Position numbers and translations under genes: made by a program. Below, piece after piece: positions 1 to 7,245 of a stretch of 9,839 nucleotides of DNA (the stretch's first letter is position 1; each line of letters starts with the position of its first letter). The notes below the pieces were generated by a model that did no database searches, was not told the DNA's origin, and was given only the letters and a program-made list of their open reading frames with translations. This DNA is from Flavobacteriales bacterium (GTDB taxonomy: Bacteria > Bacteroidota > Bacteroidia > Flavobacteriales > JADGDT01). The stretch is taken from assembly GCA_023145275.1 (NCBI GenBank), contig JAGLEB010000092.1, positions 1 to 9,839 on the forward strand. Reading direction: 5' to 3'.

Positions 1-1618
1 TAATATTAACACCACTAGAAGTTTGTTCTTTCCATACTGTTGCAGTTGTTCCATTAGAATAATCAAAAACAACATCATCTTCTATTGAAGTAAAGTAACA
101 GTTTGAAATTGTAATGTTATTACATCCCGCATAACTATTAATAATTCCAGATGCCTTAGCATTTAATCCATAAGCTTCAAATCTTAAATTATCCACTTTC
201 CAATACGAAATATTAGAACTAAACTGAATTTTTGTTAATACTGGACTGTGCCCTGTGTAAGATGTAATAGTAACATAATCAGTATTCGAACTTTTAATTT
301 GGGGAGAACCATGATTACCATTCATTAGGTAAATAACATCTCCTTCATCGAAAGTTTTATTGGCAGAAAATACAGCTTCTAATGTTGTCCATGCTGTAGC
401 TTCTGAAGTTCCATCGCTACTCATAGATCCGTTTATAGGATCACAGTAAAAAGCTCCACCAACTGTAGCTGCTGAAACAGTAATACTAATAGTTTCCGAA
501 TCAACTGCTGCTCCATCTGTCACTGTTATTTCTATATTTTCATGGACACCTTCTGGTGCAGCATCGCTAATAGTTAAAACAACTGTACCATCCTTATTAT
601 CTAATAATTTTACAAAAGCAGGATTTCCTGAAATTATAAAACTTAGTGCATCGCCATCTACATCGCTAGCTGAGATATTAAAATCTTTTACTACACCTGT
701 TTTTGCGTATAAATTGCCAATAGGATCTAATACAGGTGGAGTATTTACAAATGGTTCTTTTACTTCTAAATCGAAAGTTTCAGTATCGGAATTTGAACCT
801 GCAGTTACCAATACTTCTATATTATGTAAACCTAAGGTACTTTGATCACTTATATTTATTACTGCTATACCATTTCCATTATCTACTAATGTTACAAATG
901 ATGGTTTTGTTGGTAACGTAAATACCATTGTAGCTCCATCAGCATCAGTAGCCGAAATATTTATTGATGTAGGAACTCCAACTGTTGAAGTTTGATTTCC
1001 AATAGGAGCTAAAATTGTTACGGGTGCTGGTCCTGTTTCTAAAGTTAGTACTGGCTGTGGAGAACCATCTGATGTGTAAACTTCCCAATATTTATATGCA
1101 GCTTCATTATAGTCTGCTTCTAATCTTAAAAAGATGTAATCTCCTGTTTGTGCTCCATTTGCTATTTGGGCATTTATGTAATCTGCAAAATCAGTTCCGG
1201 AAACAGTAATTTTTACCGTAGCTGTTGAGTTAGTAATCATGTCGTCATAAACTAACATACCACTTTCCTGATAATCATCTCTAACAGTACTAGAGCTACT
1301 AAAAACCAAACCATGAACATCAATATTTCCAATTAAATCATTTCCAACAGATTTCAGATTTATCGAAAATATAGCGTTAGATACAACTTCCCCGCTAGTT
1401 ATTGCAGGTATTTTAAAAGGAATTACCAAGGCAGAAAGCTGATCTGCTTTTCCTCCACCTATTCTGGCTGTTTTTTGTCCTGGCCATTTGGCATCAGCTC
1501 CATCACTATAAATTTCTTGATCTGATTTCTCTCCTATTACAGAAATATTTTCAGCTTTTAACCCTACACTTGTTAGACCAATGACAAGTAGTAGCACATA
1601 GAATAATAATTTGCTCAT
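1..1618 (-). CDS. Secreted multidomain protein with Ig-like repeats and beta-helix (C-terminus cut off)
   Basis: The frame is open for 539 codons from the ATG at 1618 to the left edge, so the C-terminus is missing. Residues 1-22 form a signal peptide ending near GLKA. Residues 30-195 look like a beta-sandwich carbohydrate-binding domain of the DNRLRE/CBM96 kind, ending in a YWEVYTSDG...PVLTLE strand pattern. Two Ig/cadherin-like repeats follow at about 200-287 and 295-383, each starting PIGN and containing ATDADG or ASDVDGD. From residue 389 the FYCDP...DGTS...AWTTLEAVF...GDVIYL pattern and later ITISNCYF rungs are typical of right-handed parallel beta-helix proteins, which include many polysaccharide lyases. 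Catalytic residues would lie past the window edge, so lyase activity is inference; a non-catalytic surface binder is possible. The gene follows the deacetylase at 1646-3028 by 27 bp and is probably co-transcribed. Confidence 0.85.
   Translation of the reverse strand, partial: MSKLLFYVLLLVIGLTSVGLKAENISVIGEKSDQEIYSDGADAKWPGQKTARIGGGKADQLSALVIPFKIPAITSGEVVSNAIFSINLKSVGNDLIGNIDVHGLVFSSSSTVRDDYQESGMLVYDDMITNSTATVKITVSGTDFADYINAQIANGAQTGDYIFLRLEADYNEAAYKYWEVYTSDGSPQPVLTLETGPAPVTILAPIGNQTSTVGVPTSINISATDADGATMVFTLPTKPSFVTLVDNGNGIAVINISDQSTLGLHNIEVLVTAGSNSDTETFDLEVKEPFVNTPPVLDPIGNLYAKTGVVKDFNISASDVDGDALSFIISGNPAFVKLLDNKDGTVVLTISDAAPEGVHENIEITVTDGAAVDSETISITVSAATVGGAFYCDPINGSMSSDGTSEATAWTTLEAVFSANKTFDEGDVIYLMNGNHGSPQIKSSNTDYVTITSYTGHSPVLTKIQFSSNISYWKVDNLRFEAYGLNAKASGIINSYAGCNNITISNCYFTSIEDDVVFDYSNGTTATVWKEQTSSGVNI
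470..1021 (-). repeat. Two tandem Ig/cadherin-like modules inside the beta-helix protein
   Basis: Residues 200-287 and 295-383 of the protein at 1-1618 align with each other. Both have PIGN near the start, a ...NISA(T/S)D(A/V)DG block, a P(S/A)FV(T/K)L(V/L)DN core, a run of hydrophobic beta strands, and a closing strand of alternating residues (TFDLEV, TISITV). The copies are diverged at both protein and DNA level, so this is an old domain duplication. Such modules usually act as spacers or glycan-contacting linkers in secreted enzymes. A similar module closes both proteins at 3121-6973. Confidence 0.7.
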
Positions 1619-1645
1619 TTTACAAATATTGGGTTAGTTATGATA

Positions 1646-3028
1646 TTATTCGACAATAATTTTATTAGTAACGACACCAATTTTACTGCTAATTCTCAAT
1701 ATATAAACTCCATGTTTAACACCTTTTGCTAAATTTATCACGTGTTTATTATCTCCCTTTTTTATCACAGAAGAATAAACTATTTTCCCACTAACACTTA
1801 TTAATTCAATATTCTGATTTTCTGAATTATTATCTAATAATTGAATATTAATTTCAGACGATCTTACTGGATTTGGATAAACATTAATTCTTTTTTTTTC
1901 AATATCTACATTAGAAAGTGAACCTGATTTTGAGATAATAACTTGACCTTTATCAGGCACAGCATTTACCAACGCATATTTATTTCCTTCTTTCTCAACA
2001 ATTTTCGCATCTATTTCTTTACCTCCTTGAACAGCTTTAACACCTTCCCAAGCATTTTCTACACGGATTTTCACAGTTAGAGGGAAATCAAAATAAGTGT
2101 CATTCATCTCATCTGTAAGAGTGAATTTTATCTCTTCAGTAGCTATATCATCTACTGTTAATGTATGAGTATCTCTTTCTTGACCATACCTAGTAACTTC
2201 CGAAAACATTCCAGCCCAAATACTATCTGATTTTTCATGTATTGCCGAAAGGAAAGCCTCAGTTTTTGTTCTTGCCTGACCATAATTTACTTTATGATAG
2301 TGGTATGATGCTAAGCCACGATAAAATTTCATATTCCATAAATCCTTAGATGGATCTAAAAGAATCTCTAAATCATAAGGGTCGTTTGTAGCGCTTCTAC
2401 TATTAACTTCCAGATAGTTAATCTTGTTAGCATTGTTCATTACTCCATATACACCACGCATTGCAATAAATTTCTCCCTAATAATAAAGTCTTTAGCTTT
2501 TCCGTATGGGTAGGCAAAAGTTAGAGAATGATTATCGCTAAGCATCTCGTTTATTGTATCTCTAGCTTGAGTAATATCTCTGATATACTCATCGTCTGGT
2601 AAATCGTTAACAGCTCCATGACCATACTCAATAGCTAGGTCGTGAGTTTGAACTTCATTTCCTGCATCAATAAGCTTTTGGTATTTATCCCAATCCGAAA
2701 CACTATTAATAATTAAAAACCAAGTAAAGTCAATATCGTACTTCTCTTGCATCTTCAACCACCATGAATGGTCTCCTTCAATATTATCGTCAATTGTAAT
2801 TGTAACAGCAGCAAGCTTATCATCTTTCCACAACGACACATTGGCATCTCCAACATTTGCAGGCCATACAAGGTTCTGTGGTAAAACAAATCTATTTGAT
2901 GTTGGCTTATCAAGATTCATTTTCTGATTCCCATCTCTAGTAGGACTTTTGCTATCTCCATTAGATAGTTGCCCAAAACTTACCACACTATAGGTAAGTA
3001 ATATTGTGTATAGAAGTAAATTCTTCAT
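1646..3028 (-). CDS. Divergent NodB-type polysaccharide deacetylase with type IX sorting domain
   Basis: This 460-residue protein has a signal peptide (1-20, ending SFGQ). Residues about 70-285 resemble the NodB/CE4 deacetylase fold. TITIDDN supplies Asp80 and Asp81 where CE4 enzymes have the catalytic base and a metal ligand. THD...YGH gives His129 and His137 as candidate ligands, and AYPYG (172-176) matches motif 3. A later YHYH (242-245) may stand in for the motif 5 histidine. The usual HxxxH spacing and a clear motif 4 are absent, so this is a distant family member and its substrate is unknown. Residues 295-368 look like a small beta domain. Residues about 375-460 form a type IX C-terminal sorting domain (VYPNP, then GVYILRI), predicting surface attachment or release. 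It sits downstream of the paralogue pair, with its own candidate promoter. Confidence 0.85.
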   Translation of the reverse strand: MKNLLLYTILLTYSVVSFGQLSNGDSKSPTRDGNQKMNLDKPTSNRFVLPQNLVWPANVGDANVSLWKDDKLAAVTITIDDNIEGDHSWWLKMQEKYDIDFTWFLIINSVSDWDKYQKLIDAGNEVQTHDLAIEYGHGAVNDLPDDEYIRDITQARDTINEMLSDNHSLTFAYPYGKAKDFIIREKFIAMRGVYGVMNNANKINYLEVNSRSATNDPYDLEILLDPSKDLWNMKFYRGLASYHYHKVNYGQARTKTEAFLSAIHEKSDSIWAGMFSEVTRYGQERDTHTLTVDDIATEEIKFTLTDEMNDTYFDFPLTVKIRVENAWEGVKAVQGGKEIDAKIVEKEGNKYALVNAVPDKGQVIISKSGSLSNVDIEKKRINVYPNPVRSSEINIQLLDNNSENQNIELISVSGKIVYSSVIKKGDNKHVINLAKGVKHGVYILRISSKIGVVTNKIIVE

Positions 3029-3069
3029 AATTTTTATGTTTTTTATATTGCTTTTATTTAACGCTGTAT

Positions 3070-3096
3070 CAAAATTATATTCTTAGAATTTATCAA
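3070..3096 (-). promoter_or_regulatory. Candidate Bacteroidota promoter for the divergent deacetylase
   Basis: On the minus strand TAATTTTG (3070-3077) matches the Bacteroidota -7 element TAnnTTTG exactly. A TTG at 3094-3096 lies 16 bases upstream, slightly shorter than the usual 17-23. It sits in the 92-bp gap before the gene starting at 3028, with a leader of about 35-40 nt. It would let the deacetylase and the beta-helix gene be expressed apart from the paralogue pair. Confidence 0.5.
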
Positions 3097-3106
3097 GACT
3101 TAGAAT
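3082..3106. repeat. Short direct repeat around the -33 element
   Basis: The 8-mer CTTAGAAT occurs at 3082-3089 and again at 3099-3106 with the same orientation and a 17-bp period. The two copies bracket the candidate -33 TTG, a position where an activator or repressor could bind. In AT-rich DNA an 8-bp repeat can arise by chance, so an operator role is only a suggestion. Confidence 0.3.
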
Positions 3107-3120
3107 AATCTACTTACTTT

Positions 3121-5202
3121 TTACTCAACTATAAATTTCATTCTTTCAGACCACAAGTCAGTATCAATCACAACAAAGTAGATCCCCTTTTTCAATTGGC
3201 TAACATTTACCTGTAGAAGCTCTTTTTCATTAATCTCAACATCATTCTTAATCACATTTCTTCCAGACATGTCAATTATAGAAAGACTTGCCTTTTCGAC
3301 ACCAATTTTGTTATTTATTTCAATAGACAGTTGATCCCCTTTATTTGGGTTTGGAAATATTACAAAAGAAGGTTTTTTAAGATTGTCATCACCAATGCTT
3401 AAAGAATTCTCTACCACTAAGTCGAATGTTGTATTAAACTCTGTAAACGATAATGAAACAGCTTTTAGGTTAATTATATATGTACCTTCATCCTCCATTC
3501 CGGGTGCTACAGTAATTACAGCACTACCTTTCCCATCATCAACTAGAGTACAAAAAGATGGTAGATTATCACTTGACAATGTAAGCTTTGCAACATCACT
3601 AGATACAACTGTTTCAATATTCACCGATAGAATTTCTCCTTCTGTAACAGATTTCTTATTTATCTTTTTAATTATATCATTTTCCATCCATAATCCATTG
3701 GGATTCCAGTATTTATTATCTTTACCACCTGCTTGTTCAGGAACTTCAGTCCTGTACTTTACCCACATTTCATTAACAAAAGGATCTTTACGAAAAGGAT
3801 TTGATTTACCTTCTTGGTATGGCCTTGGATAAGCAGAACCTCTATCATCTTTGTATAAATCTTCTACTCGCATCCAATCATCAACATTATCGAAAAATGC
3901 ATTGTGATTCCAAGCTTCTTTACCTTCCATTAATAAAATAGTTAGAGCCTGGCTAGCCCACGCTTCAGTATTACAACATAATCGGTAGCTCTCTGAATGG
4001 CTCCCCCATGCTGTACCATTTTGCATATCCCATTCTGGCCACACGCTTGGGTCTTGCTCCATGTAAGGTTTGCGCTTTCCGTGATGAACAACTATTTGCC
4101 AAAGTGCAGCTTGTCCTGCCCATCCTCTTCCGTAATAAGTTTCAGTATCTTCGTGAAAACGAGACCCGAAAGGCATATCTAAGAAGTAAGGATCGTCGAA
4201 TATTTTGTATGCAAAAATTATTGGCATTTTTCTTCCACCTGTAAGGCCCCCGCCTTCTGCCCATCTGCCACCAATTTCAGCAATGCCACGCAAATCAATA
4301 CCTAGCTGTAACATTCCTACAAGTAATTTCTTTTTTTGTTCATCGCTAGCATCTGTATTTAACATAAGCGCTGCTTGACCGACAATACGTGCATATTCTC
4401 GTCCATAGTAAGGCTGATTCATTTCGGTAGGAAATAACTTTTGTCCCAACCAACTACCATTAAAATGATTTAGCCAAGGGCGCTCAAAATATCTCTCGAA
4501 CTGAGACCAACTAGGCATTTTAGCAGTCGGTGCTAAATCTAAAAGAGCATCATAGTTAACGTCTGATAAAGTAAATAACTTCCTTTCTACTCCTCCTTTA
4601 GCTTTTACATAAGACGGTCTGAAAGCATCAGCTGGTGGAACTTTAGACAAGCATGTTAAAACAGAAACAGTTTTTATAGGTGTAGGCTGATGTGAATCAT
4701 CAAACTGGGGGTTAGAATTATAGTTAACTAACTCATGATACATAACCTTTTGAGGAATAGTATCGTTACTTTTTGAGGAAATCATTGAAGTATGTGCCTC
4801 AAGTGTATATGGAAAGTCTATCGGCAATGAAGCATCAAAACCAACTCCACGAGAATCAAAGCCTTGCTTGTCTCCTCTAAGTTTATCAACAACTACAGAA
4901 CCATTTCTAACAGTTTCATCATCTTGTAAGCCAGAATCTCCCCAATAATTATCTCCTGTTCCATTTAGTTCATCTTCTATAGCAACTCGTTCGGCAGGAG
5001 TAACACTAACAACAGTTACTGGCCCTACAACCCACCAATCGCCATTTACAAATTGACCGGTTTGATATTCTTTATCAAAGGTCCAAGTAAACTCACGCTG
5101 AGTAACATGATTCTGCATAGTTTGAGCAAAACTCAAATTAGTCAATGCAATAACAAATACAAATAATGAGGCAATTCTTAGCCAAAGTATATTTTTAACC
5201 AT
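3121..5202 (-). CDS. Uncharacterised secreted carbohydrate-active enzyme candidate, type IX-secreted copy
   Basis: I do not recognise a named family for this 693-residue protein. A signal peptide (1-26) ends NLSFA before Gln. Residues about 35-185 look beta-rich (TWTFDKEY, NGDWWVVGPV). Residues about 228-480 look helix-rich and carry dense aromatic and charged motifs: RPWLNHFNG (241-249), YYGREYARI (266-274), FHEDTETYYG (349-358), RLCCNTEAW (407-415) and WNHNAFFDNVDDWM (431-444). Such a helical core would suit an alpha/alpha-toroid lyase or hydrolase, but this is inference from pattern. Residues about 512-598 form an Ig-like module, and about 608-693 a type IX sorting domain (IFPNP; GIYFVVID). 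The ATG at 5202 gives a clean signal peptide. The upstream paralogue lies 4 bp away, implying one transcript. A non-catalytic binding role is not excluded. Confidence 0.85.
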   Translation of the reverse strand: MVKNILWLRIASLFVFVIALTNLSFAQTMQNHVTQREFTWTFDKEYQTGQFVNGDWWVVGPVTVVSVTPAERVAIEDELNGTGDNYWGDSGLQDDETVRNGSVVVDKLRGDKQGFDSRGVGFDASLPIDFPYTLEAHTSMISSKSNDTIPQKVMYHELVNYNSNPQFDDSHQPTPIKTVSVLTCLSKVPPADAFRPSYVKAKGGVERKLFTLSDVNYDALLDLAPTAKMPSWSQFERYFERPWLNHFNGSWLGQKLFPTEMNQPYYGREYARIVGQAALMLNTDASDEQKKKLLVGMLQLGIDLRGIAEIGGRWAEGGGLTGGRKMPIIFAYKIFDDPYFLDMPFGSRFHEDTETYYGRGWAGQAALWQIVVHHGKRKPYMEQDPSVWPEWDMQNGTAWGSHSESYRLCCNTEAWASQALTILLMEGKEAWNHNAFFDNVDDWMRVEDLYKDDRGSAYPRPYQEGKSNPFRKDPFVNEMWVKYRTEVPEQAGGKDNKYWNPNGLWMENDIIKKINKKSVTEGEILSVNIETVVSSDVAKLTLSSDNLPSFCTLVDDGKGSAVITVAPGMEDEGTYIINLKAVSLSFTEFNTTFDLVVENSLSIGDDNLKKPSFVIFPNPNKGDQLSIEINNKIGVEKASLSIIDMSGRNVIKNDVEINEKELLQVNVSQLKKGIYFVVIDTDLWSERMKFIVE

Positions 5203-5206
5203 AATC

Positions 5207-6973
5207 TTATTTAATTAAAATCTTTAAATTTTGTGTATAAGTTGTAAATGATTTTGATTTGGCACTAATAACAATAGTATAATCTCCCTTACCTTTTTCT
5301 GAAGGAGAAATTGCAAGCACACCTGTACCATTACCATTATCAATGAATTTACAAAACGAAGGGACATCGTTTACTTCAAGCGATAGCTTAACTTTGGAAT
5401 TAGCAAATATAGTAGAAATATTAACTTCTGCAACTTCGCCAACTGTTAAAGCCTTATCCTCAATAGGCAACATAATTTCGTTATCTAACCATTGCTGTTT
5501 AGTATAATCCCATTTCTTATTACTGATTCCGTTTGTCTGCTTAGGAACATCCTTTCTATATGCAATCCACATCTCATTTACAAAATTGTCATTGCCTCCA
5601 AAATCGCAAGCTCCTTCTTGCTCTGGTCTAGGAAACCCTTTGCCTCTATTGGCAGAATATATATCTTTAATTCTCATCCAATCTTCAACATTATCGAAAT
5701 AAGCATTATGGTTCCAAGCCTCTTTTCCTCCCATTAGAAGAGTAGATAAAGATTGTCCTGCCCACGCTTCTGTATTACAGCAAAGTCTATAAGCTTCTGA
5801 TGATAAACCCCATGAATGTCCATCTTGCATATCCCAAGTAGCCCAAGTATCTGGTGTTTGTTCCATATATGTTTTTCGAGCACCATGATGATTTATTATC
5901 TGCCAAAGTGCTGCTTGTCCTGCCCAACCTTTCCCGTAATAAGTTTCAGCATCTTCATGAAATATTGCAGTAGCGGGCATATCTTTAAAATAAGGATCAT
6001 CGAACATTAGATAAGAGAAAAATATAGGCCATTTTCTACCACTTGTTAAACCTCCACCTCTATTCCAACTACCGCCAATCTCTACAATTCCTCTAAGGTC
6101 AATACCTAATTGAAGTACTCCGATAAGTAATTTTTTCTTCTGTTCATCGCTAGCATCCGTATTGAGCATCAATGTTGCTTGAGATACTATACGTGCAAAT
6201 TCTCTTCCATAATAAGCTTGATTCATTTGTGTTGGTAAAAGAATTTGCCCCAACCAATCTCCATTAAAATGGTTCATCCATGGTCTCTCAAAATATCTTT
6301 CGCTTTGAGACCAATCTGGCATTGATTCTGTAGGTTGGAGTTTTAGAAGTTTACTCAAATTAACATCAGAATATCTGAAAATCTTTTTATCTGTTCCTGC
6401 ATATGCCGGCCTGAAAGCATCAGCTGGTGGAGCTTTATCTAAACATGTAAGTACTGAGACTGTACGTACAACACTTGTCTGTTTTGTTTCTGGCTCCCAC
6501 ATAAGTTTATGATAAACTGTTTGCTGCCACAAAGTATCGTTACTCTGAGAAGAAATTATAGAACTATTTGCTTTCAGAGAGTATGGCATTGCTATAGCTA
6601 ATGAAGAATCAAAGCTCAAACCTCTAGAGTCGAACCCCTGCTTGCCAATTGATAATGTATCAACTACCACCGATCCATTTCTTACGGTAGAATCTTCTTT
6701 TAATCCCGGGTCTCCCCAAACACTTTTTCCTCCTTGATAATACTCAACATCTTTCGCAACAGATTGTGATGGTGTAATGCTTGTCACAACAACAGGTCCA
6801 ACCACCCACCAATCACCATTAATAAACTGTCCTACTTCATATTCTTTATCGAACGTCCAAGTAAACTCTCGCTGAGTAATAGAACTTTGCTTATTTTCTG
6901 TGCTAGGTTCACAAGCAGTAAGGTACACCGTAAAAGAAGCTATTGCTAACCATAAAAAGTGCTTATAATTCAT
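5207..6973 (-). CDS. Uncharacterised secreted carbohydrate-active enzyme candidate, lipoprotein copy
   Basis: This 588-residue paralogue of the protein at 3121-5202 aligns with it along nearly its whole length. In the helical core (218-360) roughly three residues in four are identical by eye. The N-terminus is a lipoprotein signal with lipobox LTAC and Cys21 as the lipidated residue. After it come the beta-rich domain (about 34-180), the helix-rich core with RPWMNHFNG (230-238), YYGREFARI (254-262), FHEDAETYYG (338-347), RLCCNTEAW (396-404) and WNHNAYFDNVEDWM (420-433), then an Ig-like module (about 502-588). It has no sorting domain, so it should be anchored by lipid in the inner or outer membrane. 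No strong acidic lipoprotein-export signal follows Cys21 (EPSTENK), so surface exposure is uncertain. It is probably the first gene of a unit that continues leftward. Its reaction is unknown. Confidence 0.85.
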   Translation of the reverse strand: MNYKHFLWLAIASFTVYLTACEPSTENKQSSITQREFTWTFDKEYEVGQFINGDWWVVGPVVVTSITPSQSVAKDVEYYQGGKSVWGDPGLKEDSTVRNGSVVVDTLSIGKQGFDSRGLSFDSSLAIAMPYSLKANSSIISSQSNDTLWQQTVYHKLMWEPETKQTSVVRTVSVLTCLDKAPPADAFRPAYAGTDKKIFRYSDVNLSKLLKLQPTESMPDWSQSERYFERPWMNHFNGDWLGQILLPTQMNQAYYGREFARIVSQATLMLNTDASDEQKKKLLIGVLQLGIDLRGIVEIGGSWNRGGGLTSGRKWPIFFSYLMFDDPYFKDMPATAIFHEDAETYYGKGWAGQAALWQIINHHGARKTYMEQTPDTWATWDMQDGHSWGLSSEAYRLCCNTEAWAGQSLSTLLMGGKEAWNHNAYFDNVEDWMRIKDIYSANRGKGFPRPEQEGACDFGGNDNFVNEMWIAYRKDVPKQTNGISNKKWDYTKQQWLDNEIMLPIEDKALTVGEVAEVNISTIFANSKVKLSLEVNDVPSFCKFIDNGNGTGVLAISPSEKGKGDYTIVISAKSKSFTTYTQNLKILIK

Positions 6974-7245
6974 ATATTATTACGTTACAATCGTTTGTAT
7001 TTTTAAAAAAAGACGAAACATTACAATGGATACCTAAGACCATTAAATATTCATATTGCAATTATACCCAAAATATATAGTTTATACAATGCACTATTTG
7101 GCATTTTTTTGATAAATATATAAGCTTTTCAAATTCAACAATAACACAAAATAAAGGAGATAGTACTCATAAAAACAATATACAGAATGTCAAATACTTT
7201 ATAACATATGATACTAGTCTGAATAATTAATACAAGTACAAAAGG
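6974..7245. other. AT-rich intergenic gap between the deacetylase and the paralogue pair
   Basis: No gene is supported in these 272 bases on either strand. The gap separates the end of the esterase/deacetylase unit from the start of the paralogue unit, so it should hold a terminator for the first and a promoter for the second. I see one weak promoter candidate (7059-7089) and a short AATGC...GCATT inverted repeat (7088-7105). I see no convincing hairpin followed by a T-run on the minus strand. Confidence 0.5.
7059..7089 (-). promoter_or_regulatory. Weak candidate promoter for the paralogue pair
   Basis: On the minus strand TATAATTG (7059-7066) matches TAnnTTTG at five of the six fixed bases, and a TTG lies 20 bases upstream (7087-7089), within the accepted spacing. 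It would leave a leader of roughly 80 nt before the start codon at 6973. The region is so AT-rich that chance matches are likely, and an imperfect TATATTTTG lies close by. Confidence 0.3.

Noticed and set aside
736..1209. Leucine-rich plus-strand open frames
   Set aside because: They are opposite the Ig-like repeat region of the truncated gene at 1-1618. Their leucine-rich composition is a by-product of AT-rich antisense codons.
3383..3832. A 149-codon plus-strand open frame
   Set aside because: It lies wholly inside the minus-strand gene at 3121-5202, which has clear domains and a signal peptide. The plus-strand product has no recognisable domain and no promoter or spacing of its own.
6984..7020. 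Imperfect palindrome around TTTTTAAAAAAA just upstream of the lipoprotein paralogue
   Set aside because: The arms pair only with a bulge and mismatches, and the centre is a simple T/A run. This is expected by chance in such AT-rich DNA.
7088..7105. AATGC...GCATT inverted repeat followed by seven T on the plus strand as a terminator
   Set aside because: The T-run is on the plus strand, where no gene is being transcribed. On the minus strand no T-run follows, and the five-pair stem is weak.
7188..7193. TTGACA (minus strand) as an E. coli-type -35 box
   Set aside because: No TATAAT-like or TAnnTTTG element stands at a workable distance downstream, and Bacteroidota do not normally use this box.
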